In this document: positions 8,472-17,608 of the stretch, in pieces
Numbering within the stretch: the first letter of the stretch is position 1
Layout: the number at the start of each line of letters is the position of its first letter
Assembly (NCBI GenBank): GCA_947169115.1
Contig: CAMVOK010000004.1
Span: 62,001 to 126,000 of the forward strand
Origin: an uncultured Prevotellaceae bacterium
Lineage (GTDB): Bacteria > Bacteroidota > Bacteroidia > Bacteroidales > Bacteroidaceae
Reading direction: 5' to 3'
DNA: 64,000 nucleotides
Made by a program: the position numbers and the translations under genes
Notes under the pieces: generated by a model
What the model saw: the letters and a program-made list of their open reading frames with translations, nothing else
Databases searched by the model: none
Told to the model about the DNA's origin: nothing

Positions 8472-11400
8472 TTAGAGGTTAATCTTCACACCAACATGGA
8501 AACTACGTCCCTGCGAGAGCAGACCACGGTCGATACCCTGCATGAGTACGCTGTTCCCCATTGAGAATTCAGGATCGGCTCCCAAGTACTTTGTTACGGT
8601 AAACAGGTTGTTGCACTGTCCCCATACCGTGATGCCCTGAATGTAGGTACTGCTGATAGGAAGTTTGTAGCTAAGGGTCAAAGTCTTCAGACGCAGATAG
8701 CTGGCATCCTCTATCCAGCGGTCACTGAAACGGCTGTTGCCCATGGGGTCATTGTATGTTGCCTTGGGCATGTCGGTCTGCTGTCCTTCCATCGACCAGC
8801 GGCTAAGCATAGCTGTTGTCTGGTTCATGAATCGACTGCCGCTCTCCAACTGTTGACGCATGTAATTATAAACCTCGCCACCCAACGAATAGTTGAAGTT
8901 AACATCGAGGGTCAGTTTCTTCCACGACAGGGAGGTAAAGAGATTACCATAGATATCAGGCGTCACATCACCGATGATGGTGCGGTCGTCTTTATTAATC
9001 TTTCCATCTCCGTTAATATCCTCAAAACGTACATCACCAGCCTGGAAGTATGTCTTGGCACCCGTTTCATCCTCTATATAGAGATTGGCTGCATTTGCCT
9101 CTTCGCTGGTAGCAAATACCCCATTGGTACGATAGCCATAGAAACTGTTTACCGAACCGCCAATCTGGCTACGCATTGTGGCACCAAGTACCTCGGTGTC
9201 CAAATACGCCTGATTGTCTGGAAGGGCAGTCAATTCATTAACGTAATGTCCCATGCTGGCTCCGACACTCCAGTTCCAGTCCTTACGTGAGAGTAAATGG
9301 GCATTCACCGTTACGTCAAAACCTTGGTTCTTCAGCGAACCGCCATTGCTCCAATTATACTGCAAACCACTCACGAAGCCCAGTTCCTGGAAGGTCAACA
9401 GATTGTCTGTCCAAGAGTGGAAATAGTTGAAGTTTACCCCCAAACGATTATTGACACCCTTGAACTCAATACCGGCATTGAATCGCTTCGTGGTTTCCCA
9501 CTGCAATTCAGTATTACCGATATTAGCCAAAGAGAGGGCACCTACCTTGTTCAACAGCAAAGAACTGGCGAAATAGGTACGGGATGCATCATACGACAGG
9601 TTGTCATTTCCGCTTACGCTATAGCCTGTTACAAATTTCAGATAGTCAACGCCCTTCACATCAAAGAACTTCTCATTGCTGACAACCCATCCAGCCTGCA
9701 CACTGGGGAAGACACCCCAAGCAACGCCACCGCACTTGAAGCCACTCTTCACGTCACGTCCAAACTGTGAGTTCGATTCTATGGCAAGGTCGCCTTGAAT
9801 ATAGTAACGATTGGCGTAGTTGTACTGAGCCTGACCATACCATGTCAGCGTAGCCCAGTTATCCTTGACTCCAGTTGACTGCTTTGAGGTAGTCATGTTG
9901 ATAAATGGAGTCTTATCATTACCCGTGTTATAGCCATGTTGGGTATCAATGGAATAACTTTCGTTGATGTAGCGGAATCCACCCAACAAATGGATATTAT
10001 GTCCCTTATAAGAATTATTCCAGTCAATACGCGAATCGCTGTTCACCGTATTTTGCTTAGCATACTGTGACCCGATTTCATTCTCCATAGTGGCCTGTAA
10101 CGTCTTCACATAATAACTGGGCACACCATTCAAGGGCACATAATACTTCTCGTTGGTGTTAATCTGCGTATAACTAAACATCGAACTGAGTGACAAGTGC
10201 TTGTTGAACTGATACTTCGGAGTTACAGCCAGATTCACATAGCTGTTTTCGAAGTAGTTCTTACTCTCGTCAGTACCATATTCGTTGATGGCCAAAGGAT
10301 TGGCCAATTTATAGGTGATGTTCTTCGACATGGTAGCTTCGTAGAGATAGTCCTCATCATCAATGTCCAGATGATTGGTATTAATCTGGCGATTAGCAAA
10401 CGTATAAGGACTCAACATGGGACTCTTTACCAATCCTAAGAACGAAGTACTGGTAATGGTCTTTTCGTCATAGCCGTCAGGGGCTCCCGTATCTTGAAGT
10501 TTCCGGGTCTGGTTGGTATAAGCTGCGTCAAACTTCAAAGAAAGTCCCTTCGTAATCTGGATGTCAGTATTGAAACGGACGTTCAGGCGATTGAAGTTAT
10601 TCTCCTTCAAGACACTATTGTCTTTCGTATAACCTAAAGAGAGCATATAGTTGGCAATGTCGCCACCACCAGATACACTCAGCGCATAGTTCTGTGTCAG
10701 AGCCTCCTTATAGAGTTCGTCGTTCCAGTTCGTATTGTTATTAAACTTGTTATAATAATAATAGTCTGGCTCTGTGCGCAAGAAACGGAACGATGTAGCC
10801 GTAGTTCCCGTACTCTGCAACAAACCTGCGGCATAGTTCTTGTACTGCGAGCCGTTCATCATAGAGTAGTTCTTGGGAACCAGTTCCACACCCATATTCA
10901 CACTGGCCTCAATACGAGTTGCCTGTGACGTATTGCGCTTTGTCTTTACAAGAATCACACCATTGGCTCCCTTGGCACCATATAGGGCAGTACCGTTACT
11001 CAGTACCTCCACACTGGCCACATCATTCGGGTTGATATTCGTGAGAATGTCATTGTAATAGCCAGAATGCAACATCTGACGACCATACTGCTGATCCATA
11101 ATCACTCCATCTACCACCACCAAGGGCTGGGCATTACTCTGCAAGGAGTTAACACCACCAATACTCATGTAACTACCCGTTGACAATGCGCCACTACGTG
11201 CAACAGTATGTACGTTGGCTCCTAACTGGCTGCCAATTTCCGAACTTACATTTCGTGCAGCCGTAAACTCCATAGAGCCTGTCTTGGCCACATTCAGGAT
11301 GTTATCGTCTTTGTCATACAAGACACGGGATGCATCACTCTGAAGAACGATGTCACGAAGTTCTCCACTCTTGTTCAGACCGACACGGGTGCTATTATAC

Positions 11401-11708
11401 CCAGGGATAGTAACGTTAACAGCACTGCTGTACAGAGGCACTTGCAGCGTGAACGTACCGTCTTCCTCGGTCAGTGTGGAGTACCCCTCCCCTGCTATCG
11501 ACTGCACCAGCACACCACCCAATGGTTCATGCCCAGCCTGACTTAACACACGTCCCTTGATAGTACGTGTCTTTTCCTGTTTCTTGGCCTTTCTAACCCT
11601 CACCACCGATGGGGTTTCCTCTTGTTCCATATCTTCCTCCGACTGAGCATAAAGGCTCAATGGAGCGAGCATCAAAAGGGAAAAGCAAAATATATTGAAC
11701 TTATTCAT
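8472..11708 (-). CDS. SusC/RagA TonB-dependent transporter (pair 1)
   Basis: Encodes 1078 residues. Signal peptide ending LYAQ near residue 22, an acidic and basic linker, a carboxypeptidase-regulatory-like domain at about 47-120 (IKGRVLSQAGHEPLGGVLV), a plug domain (IGGVNSLQSNAQPLVVVDGV; SVEVLSNGTALYGAKGANGV) and a C-terminal beta-barrel ending GRSFHVGVKINL with the terminal aromatic/hydrophobic signature. It would import a ligand across the outer membrane using TonB energy together with SusD1. It starts 6 bases after fasciclin gene 1. Ligand unknown. Confidence 0.93.
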   Translation of the reverse strand: MNKFNIFCFSLLMLAPLSLYAQSEEDMEQEETPSVVRVRKAKKQEKTRTIKGRVLSQAGHEPLGGVLVQSIAGEGYSTLTEEDGTFTLQVPLYSSAVNVTIPGYNSTRVGLNKSGELRDIVLQSDASRVLYDKDDNILNVAKTGSMEFTAARNVSSEIGSQLGANVHTVARSGALSTGSYMSIGGVNSLQSNAQPLVVVDGVIMDQQYGRQMLHSGYYNDILTNINPNDVASVEVLSNGTALYGAKGANGVILVKTKRNTSQATRIEASVNMGVELVPKNYSMMNGSQYKNYAAGLLQSTGTTATSFRFLRTEPDYYYYNKFNNNTNWNDELYKEALTQNYALSVSGGGDIANYMLSLGYTKDNSVLKENNFNRLNVRFNTDIQITKGLSLKFDAAYTNQTRKLQDTGAPDGYDEKTITSTSFLGLVKSPMLSPYTFANRQINTNHLDIDDEDYLYEATMSKNITYKLANPLAINEYGTDESKNYFENSYVNLAVTPKYQFNKHLSLSSMFSYTQINTNEKYYVPLNGVPSYYVKTLQATMENEIGSQYAKQNTVNSDSRIDWNNSYKGHNIHLLGGFRYINESYSIDTQHGYNTGNDKTPFINMTTSKQSTGVKDNWATLTWYGQAQYNYANRYYIQGDLAIESNSQFGRDVKSGFKCGGVAWGVFPSVQAGWVVSNEKFFDVKGVDYLKFVTGYSVSGNDNLSYDASRTYFASSLLLNKVGALSLANIGNTELQWETTKRFNAGIEFKGVNNRLGVNFNYFHSWTDNLLTFQELGFVSGLQYNWSNGGSLKNQGFDVTVNAHLLSRKDWNWSVGASMGHYVNELTALPDNQAYLDTEVLGATMRSQIGGSVNSFYGYRTNGVFATSEEANAANLYIEDETGAKTYFQAGDVRFEDINGDGKINKDDRTIIGDVTPDIYGNLFTSLSWKKLTLDVNFNYSLGGEVYNYMRQQLESGSRFMNQTTAMLSRWSMEGQQTDMPKATYNDPMGNSRFSDRWIEDASYLRLKTLTLSYKLPISSTYIQGITVWGQCNNLFTVTKYLGADPEFSMGNSVLMQGIDRGLLSQGRSFHVGVKINL

Positions 11709-11714
11709 AGCTTA

Positions 11715-13586
11715 TTAGTTTTCGTCGTTAGTAGTACCTTCGTTTTTGCCTTCCAGATAGTCGTCGTTGAAAAGGTATGTATCGTTAGCCACACTCTTGG
11801 CCTCATCTTCATCCTCGAAAGGTACCAATATTAACTCAACAATACATAATGTGGAAGCATACTTCTTATTTCTGCCAGTTGTTGTTCCATCTGTTTCAAA
11901 CTTCAACTTTACAATTTCCTTTCCATCATAAGAAGCAAAATCAAATTTCACTGCCGATTGTATAAGCATCGTATCCACACGCTCCGTACTTGCCTTGAAG
12001 AATTCTCCAGCTTTTTGCGTGCTAGATATGGTCAATTCACTTGAAGAAAGAGGATTCGGATTTAAGAATTTAGTAAATACAGGCACGCTGTTACCATCCA
12101 AGCGATATTCGCCATCAGCATCCGTCAGAGAATAACTTACACAGAATTGGGATGGTAAGTCAGAGTCTGGTATAGGATGCATGACAGCATATATGTTATA
12201 ATATACATTCGACAAGGTTGAAGGAAGATTAAAATGTATGGAGGCTTGTGTTATCGTTCTATTATTAAAGCCGGTTGCACCTGGTTTCGGATTTACCTGC
12301 AAGATGCGATAAGATTTCTCCTTCAATACATTTCCTTCAAGATCTTTTTCTTCCCAATACACGGTACTTGATGTGAGGTCCGCAGCATCTTGTTGGCCTT
12401 TTGCCTTTGGAATCTCAAAAATACTCAAAGCCGAATAATCGCTTTTGGTAAAGAATGTTTTTCTCTCCTTGATTACACCAGGGGTTTGATTGTCAATATA
12501 GACAATACCATTAGAGCAATCCACCTTTTCCAAACCGTTCAAAAGTGTCTCGTTCGGTTTATAGAAAACATTCCTACGCGGATTATGCTGCTGATTTACA
12601 TAATAAGATGTATTGGTCAGTGAATCCTCAGGATGACGATTATAGATATTCGTATAACTCGTGTTGAAGAAGCGGCCACCTATGATATTCATTCTGGCGT
12701 TAAGCATCTGTATGGAATCACGATTATTTACATTCTGAGGATAGTTGAAATACTTCATGTATTTCGGGAAAAGTTCATCCCACACCTGATTGGTGGGGGC
12801 AATAAACATATATGTACTATCCTCACTGGCAATTCTTCCATAAGCATTCAGCAACCTGTTGGTATTTGCCGTCACGGAGTCCAGATAATGAACCTTACCG
12901 TCAATGATTTCTCCTGGAACAGAAGCGTCCTCATCCAGTTTCACTTCATCGAAAGAGGCAATAAATTTTACTACGCTGTCCATTCCCTCACTACGAGTCA
13001 GGTATTCCCGAATGTTGGGTAAGAAGGACTGCATGGACTCCGTCTTATACAAGATACCATTGTTACTGTATATCACCTCTGAGAAAGGAGTACCGCCAAT
13101 GGTGCCAGAGTGATCGCTGGAACCCTTCAGATGCATATACTTCTTGTTCATCATTGAGATGGTTTCATCTGTCAGGGATGATACTGGATGAGCATACAGA
13201 GCCATCTGGTTATGGAGGAACTGAGCAATCGCCTTGTTATCCTCCCAGTTCAATTTCTGTCCCTTGGCCAAAGCCTCTGCCTCATCGGCCTGATACACAG
13301 CAATCACACTATCTGCCTGCTCCTCCGTCAATCCCAGAGGAGCCCACACGGTGTACTGCTGTTCTGCATTCAGCCTATTGTCAGCCCCCGTAGCCTGAAG
13401 AACCTTAAAGAAGGGAGCCAGTTTGGGATCGGCCTTAATATTCTCCATAAGGCTAAGTTCACCCACTTTTCCACCTTCGGACACATCATAATGGTCGTCC
13501 CAGGCATCTGAACACGCCGACCAGAAAAGTGGTGTTCCAGCCAGCAATGCAGCAGTTATAATCTTAGAAAATCTATTTGTATTCAT
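11715..13586 (-). CDS. Fasciclin-type surface lipoprotein 1
   Basis: About 623 residues from MNTNRFSKIITAALLAG; a Met three codons upstream (13595) also exists but its codons come from an AT-rich spacer repeat. Lipoprotein cysteine in WSACSD, followed by the acidic run DAWDDHYD, a likely surface-export signal. Fasciclin-like words: SLMENIKADPKLAPFFKVL, then QYTVWAPLGLTEEQ; a second block near YMFIAPTNQVWDELFPKYM. Fasciclin (FAS1) domains are adhesion or ligand-binding modules. The C-terminal half (about 390-600) is a beta-rich domain I do not recognise. It sits directly before SusC1 and is probably an accessory surface protein of that transporter. Confidence 0.75.
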   Translation of the reverse strand: MNTNRFSKIITAALLAGTPLFWSACSDAWDDHYDVSEGGKVGELSLMENIKADPKLAPFFKVLQATGADNRLNAEQQYTVWAPLGLTEEQADSVIAVYQADEAEALAKGQKLNWEDNKAIAQFLHNQMALYAHPVSSLTDETISMMNKKYMHLKGSSDHSGTIGGTPFSEVIYSNNGILYKTESMQSFLPNIREYLTRSEGMDSVVKFIASFDEVKLDEDASVPGEIIDGKVHYLDSVTANTNRLLNAYGRIASEDSTYMFIAPTNQVWDELFPKYMKYFNYPQNVNNRDSIQMLNARMNIIGGRFFNTSYTNIYNRHPEDSLTNTSYYVNQQHNPRRNVFYKPNETLLNGLEKVDCSNGIVYIDNQTPGVIKERKTFFTKSDYSALSIFEIPKAKGQQDAADLTSSTVYWEEKDLEGNVLKEKSYRILQVNPKPGATGFNNRTITQASIHFNLPSTLSNVYYNIYAVMHPIPDSDLPSQFCVSYSLTDADGEYRLDGNSVPVFTKFLNPNPLSSSELTISSTQKAGEFFKASTERVDTMLIQSAVKFDFASYDGKEIVKLKFETDGTTTGRNKKYASTLCIVELILVPFEDEDEAKSVANDTYLFNDDYLEGKNEGTTNDEN

Positions 13587-13619
13587 AATTGTCAATTTTC
13601 AATTATTCATTGTCAATTA
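13587..13619. repeat. AT-rich spacer repeat between the fasciclin genes
   Basis: Units AATTGTCAATTTTCAATT and ATTCATTGTCAATTAATT; fills the 25-bp gap and may run a few codons into the start of fasciclin gene 1. Confidence 0.5.
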
Positions 13620-13620
13620 A

Positions 13621-15771
13621 TTAGTAGTCGTCTTCGGCTTTACCTTCGCCTTCTACTCCATATACACTCTTCGGTACAAGTTCGAAGTAATCCATCATCA
13701 CCAAGGCATTACCTACGGCCCAGACACTCTTAATGCGTATCTTATGACGAATATTTTCATCCAAGTCAGCCGTACACAATACGTAACGGACCGTGCGAGG
13801 ATTATCGCAGAACTTTGTTCCGCCCTGCATCAAAGCCTCACGTCCATCCTTATGTCCTGTACCAGAGACGCTGAATGCAGCCTTTGGTCCATGATACCAA
13901 CCTAAGTTATGCATGTTCTTCTTGGTAGCCTCGCGACGTTCCTCATCGTAGGATTCGAGTGTATTCAAAGAAACGTAACCTGTACGTCTTTCGAAGTTGT
14001 TACTACGTTCATCAAAGGGGATTCCTTGTGAGACATCATCGAGATAGAACTGACAGATACCACGGGTATCCATATCGGCAAATCCGAGACGAATCTGGTA
14101 AGTGCCCGAGGGAACACTGGGCAAGTAGAACTCAATGTCATACGTATTCTTATCCGAACAGAGGTTAAACTCGTCACCCTCATAACTCCAGTATGAGTTG
14201 CGGGCTCCCTGATAGAGGAAGAAACCGTCAGAATTTACCTTCACGTCATCCAAATAACCATTAGGCAGGATGTAGTTGCGGGCTGGTGAATCGGGATCTT
14301 CCGAGGAAGTCGTTGTATGCGTTTCCTCATAGTTGCGAAGGTCATTGCTCAGCATTTCGGGGAAACAGTCAATCATATCAAAACGTATGCGAGTGTTGAA
14401 GATTTCGTTCTTTGTATCTTCGCCATAATCGATTAATCCGTCAACAATAAAGAAGGTACCATTACGAGCCTCTTTCGACTGACGATTTACGTGTACACCA
14501 GTCCAATGAGCATTAGAACGATTGTTGTCCGAACGATTCAAATAGAGGTCACCCGATACGCCGCCGTATGTTGCAATCTCCTTGGCAGACATCAGACGCG
14601 TCATCTTTACGGTTGTCAGGGTATCAAGTGTAGAATACCACTCCGTAGGATTCACAAACGAAGCCGTCTCGTTGGTACGTATCGTACAAATGGACGTATA
14701 GTGGTCGTATGTAACCGCAAACGGCAGACAGTGATAAGCTACAAGGCGATGCAAGGGATTATCCTTAGCCTTGAAATCAAGAGTTGACGAATAAGCAGGT
14801 CCACCATAAATGCTGCGTGCATAATTGTACATCGACTCAAGATCTGTGATGCTATATTTCTCAGCCAGTATATCATCAGGACATGCGAATACCGTAAACT
14901 TGAATTTACGGGATTGTGGTACATAACAATAGTTCCATTGTGCACCCGAATAAATACGCTTTCCATTATACTCCTCGTAGATATCGGCATCCGGGTTCCA
15001 TGTGTCATCCTGAATCTTCGTAGCAATCAGGTTGTTCAGTCCTGTCACCTCCAAAGCTGCAGCAAACAGTTTCAGATTTTCCTCTTCTGCCAACAAAGCA
15101 GCTACAGTCTTGTTCGAGGAAATCAATACACCGTTAATGGGATGAACATATCCATTTTCTACAGTATCGTTAGCCAGTTCCTTCAAGACGATTCCGCTCT
15201 CGTTCAGTTGAATTGTCGGCTCGTTGTCAACAACCTTTCCATCACGATCTACATAAGAATAGGGAACCTCTATCAGACTCAGATAACGATCGTTCATGTT
15301 TGCTTTAGGAATATCACCGCGCCTCGACTCCGAGGGATCATCAGGATCCGACATGAAGTCTTCTATGTCAGCCAAGATGTATGCCAAACTTGTACCATTA
15401 TTTATTAAATGCGTGCGCGCGATGGTATCACAGAGGTCTGCAGGAATTTGCTCCACACTCTGAAAACCATTGGCAGCCAGATAAGCATCTACGGCAGCAT
15501 TTGTGGGGGCAAAGCAGGTGAACTGTCCACGAGTGGAAAGCAAGTCCATCAGATTCGTTCCTCGTGTACTCTGTGCAGCCTTCTCCACAATGGCCTTAAA
15601 TTGGCTGAAGTTTTCGTGATTCGACAAATAATCACTCATCATCTGCCCTTTCTTCACATAGTATGTGCCGGCAGGAATATCATCACTACAGCCTGTCAGG
15701 TTCACCAGAATGATACCGGACAAGGCTATGACAAGCCAAGTGTATATTTTATTACAGTGTTTCATAATCAT
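13621..15771 (-). CDS. Fasciclin-type surface lipoprotein 2
   Basis: Encodes 716 residues; Met1 or Met3 could start it (MIMKHCNK). Lipoprotein cysteine at 28 (LTGCSDD). FAS1 words: YLSNHENFSQFKAIVEKA, FTCFAPTNAAVDAYLAAN, then HPINGVLISSNKTVAALL; a second FAS1-like block ends FKAKDNPLHRLVAYHCLPFA. The C-terminal 220 residues (from about 490) contain DDVKVNSDGFFLYQGARNS and GTYQIRLGFADMDTRGICQF, suggesting a galactose-binding-like beta-sandwich. Probably anchored on the cell surface and working with SusC2/SusD2, whose genes precede it by 6 bases. Ligand unknown. Confidence 0.75.
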   Translation of the reverse strand: MIMKHCNKIYTWLVIALSGIILVNLTGCSDDIPAGTYYVKKGQMMSDYLSNHENFSQFKAIVEKAAQSTRGTNLMDLLSTRGQFTCFAPTNAAVDAYLAANGFQSVEQIPADLCDTIARTHLINNGTSLAYILADIEDFMSDPDDPSESRRGDIPKANMNDRYLSLIEVPYSYVDRDGKVVDNEPTIQLNESGIVLKELANDTVENGYVHPINGVLISSNKTVAALLAEEENLKLFAAALEVTGLNNLIATKIQDDTWNPDADIYEEYNGKRIYSGAQWNYCYVPQSRKFKFTVFACPDDILAEKYSITDLESMYNYARSIYGGPAYSSTLDFKAKDNPLHRLVAYHCLPFAVTYDHYTSICTIRTNETASFVNPTEWYSTLDTLTTVKMTRLMSAKEIATYGGVSGDLYLNRSDNNRSNAHWTGVHVNRQSKEARNGTFFIVDGLIDYGEDTKNEIFNTRIRFDMIDCFPEMLSNDLRNYEETHTTTSSEDPDSPARNYILPNGYLDDVKVNSDGFFLYQGARNSYWSYEGDEFNLCSDKNTYDIEFYLPSVPSGTYQIRLGFADMDTRGICQFYLDDVSQGIPFDERSNNFERRTGYVSLNTLESYDEERREATKKNMHNLGWYHGPKAAFSVSGTGHKDGREALMQGGTKFCDNPRTVRYVLCTADLDENIRHKIRIKSVWAVGNALVMMDYFELVPKSVYGVEGEGKAEDDY

Positions 15772-15777
15772 GCTGTA

Positions 15778-17589
15778 TTAATTCGTTTTACCGTATTTCT
15801 CATCATCACTCGAATTGGCGTAATAAGCCTTCTGATCCAACAGTGAGTTGACTTTCACCTCGTTCTTATTGTAAGGCCAGTATAGGGCATCAAACTGAGA
15901 GATACGTGCTGCCCCTGATTTTGCCTCTATATTGAGCTTATTCTCGCGGCGACAATAGCGAATGACATCAAAGAAATGCTTGCCTTCAAACATCAATTCA
16001 CGACGACGTTCTTCCTTACACAATTGGCGTAAATCAACACGTGTGTTTCTTTCCTTCAATTCATAAGTCTTACCTACAATAGAAGTAGAGGGAGCTTCCA
16101 TAACACTTCTTCGATTTACACACCAAATAAGACCAAAGGCCCGGCGCAGGTCATCGTCATACGTAACGGTTCCAGCACCGTCTGTCGTAGATAGGTTATC
16201 GCTGGCAGCGCGTTCAATCAAGGCCTCAGCCTGCATCAGCATGACATCGGTCAATCGATAGAATATCCAGTTCGTATTGATGTAGTCGCCCGTAGTGCTT
16301 CTCATGGTCTTATTCACCTTCCAGGCCATATTGTTTGATTCTGGTGTCAAGCTTTCAATATATATATTGGTGGCAACATACTTCGTTGGATAGGCCGTTG
16401 CATAGGTTCCTTCTTCGTCATACAGGTTCTCATAGAAACGTGCATCGTAGTTATGCTCAAATACCTTTCCACTCTTGTTAACTACATCCGGAGCCACTTT
16501 GTCCGAAGCTGCAAGTAAGCCTTTTCCAGCATTTCCATCCTTCGAATAATAATTGCCATACAAGACACCTACAGCATAGTTTTTCTCGTTGTTATCCGAG
16601 GTTCCTCTTGGATTGAATGCCAACTCGAAAATACTTTCAAAACTATTTCCTGTTGCATAAGTGCTACCTCCAAAAATGGCATTAAAGGAGGCACCGCCAT
16701 AGCCAACCATAGAACCCTGATAAGTAGGAATAAGGGGATAAGTACGTTTTGAATCATCACCCGACCACGAGTAGTTGTAAAGGTTGTTGGCACTGCCCTC
16801 CTTTAACAATTCTTCATACTCACGACGCTTGGCAGAAATAACCGAATCGGAATATTCTACACACTTATCGTACTGGTTGTCCCATAAGCAGAGATCTGCC
16901 AACAAAGCATAGATAGACGTCTGCGTCACACGATTGCAGTCGCTTTCCACACCAGACTCGTTATCATCGGGATAAACCTTGATGGCATTGGGAAGCACCG
17001 TCTCTAACTCGGTAATCATCTTTCTGACAATTTCATCACCGTTCGTGGGAGCGATTGGCTTAACCTGTTCGTCCGCCTGAATGGCATTTGTATAATACGG
17101 TACATCCTTGAAGGCACGCACCAAATAGAAGTAACACAGGTCGCGCAGGAATGTCATCTCTGCTTGGGTAGCCAACATCTCGGAATAGGTATATGAAGGT
17201 GCTTTCTCATGTACCTCAGCCGAACGTTCGATGATGGTATTGCACTGATTGATGACGGCATAGAAACTGGTCCACGACGTGTAAGCATTGGTTGGCGTAA
17301 GATTCTCACGCAAGACATTATAGACATCCAAGTTTGTCTTGTAGTTATTACCTCCACCAATATTATTACTACGGGCCTCACCCCATATAATGCATCGCTG
17401 TATAATGTCTTGATTTTGCAATTTCACGTATGTTCCTGTCACCATCTGCTCGATGTCCTTTTCCTCGTTCCAGAAATTGTCTTCTGAAACACGGTCCTTG
17501 GGTTCGATAGCCAGGAAATCACCACAACTGGAGAGGGTCAGCGATGCAACCGTTGCCAGTAAGAAATATTTCGCTATATGTTTTTTCAT
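15778..17589 (-). CDS. SusD/RagB-type outer-membrane lipoprotein (pair 2)
   Basis: Encodes 603 residues, usual SusD length. Lipobox with cysteine at 22 (LSSCGDFLAIEPKDRVSEDN), typical SusD N-terminus, the helix FLRDLCYFYLVRAFKDVPYY at about 150-168, and the C-terminal motif ERRRELMFEGKHFFDVIRY. Lies 19 bases after SusC2, with which it should form a transporter complex. No sign of damage. Confidence 0.93.
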   Translation of the reverse strand: MKKHIAKYFLLATVASLTLSSCGDFLAIEPKDRVSEDNFWNEEKDIEQMVTGTYVKLQNQDIIQRCIIWGEARSNNIGGGNNYKTNLDVYNVLRENLTPTNAYTSWTSFYAVINQCNTIIERSAEVHEKAPSYTYSEMLATQAEMTFLRDLCYFYLVRAFKDVPYYTNAIQADEQVKPIAPTNGDEIVRKMITELETVLPNAIKVYPDDNESGVESDCNRVTQTSIYALLADLCLWDNQYDKCVEYSDSVISAKRREYEELLKEGSANNLYNYSWSGDDSKRTYPLIPTYQGSMVGYGGASFNAIFGGSTYATGNSFESIFELAFNPRGTSDNNEKNYAVGVLYGNYYSKDGNAGKGLLAASDKVAPDVVNKSGKVFEHNYDARFYENLYDEEGTYATAYPTKYVATNIYIESLTPESNNMAWKVNKTMRSTTGDYINTNWIFYRLTDVMLMQAEALIERAASDNLSTTDGAGTVTYDDDLRRAFGLIWCVNRRSVMEAPSTSIVGKTYELKERNTRVDLRQLCKEERRRELMFEGKHFFDVIRYCRRENKLNIEAKSGAARISQFDALYWPYNKNEVKVNSLLDQKAYYANSSDDEKYGKTN

Positions 17590-17608
17590 GTCGATACTCT
17601 CCTTTCTA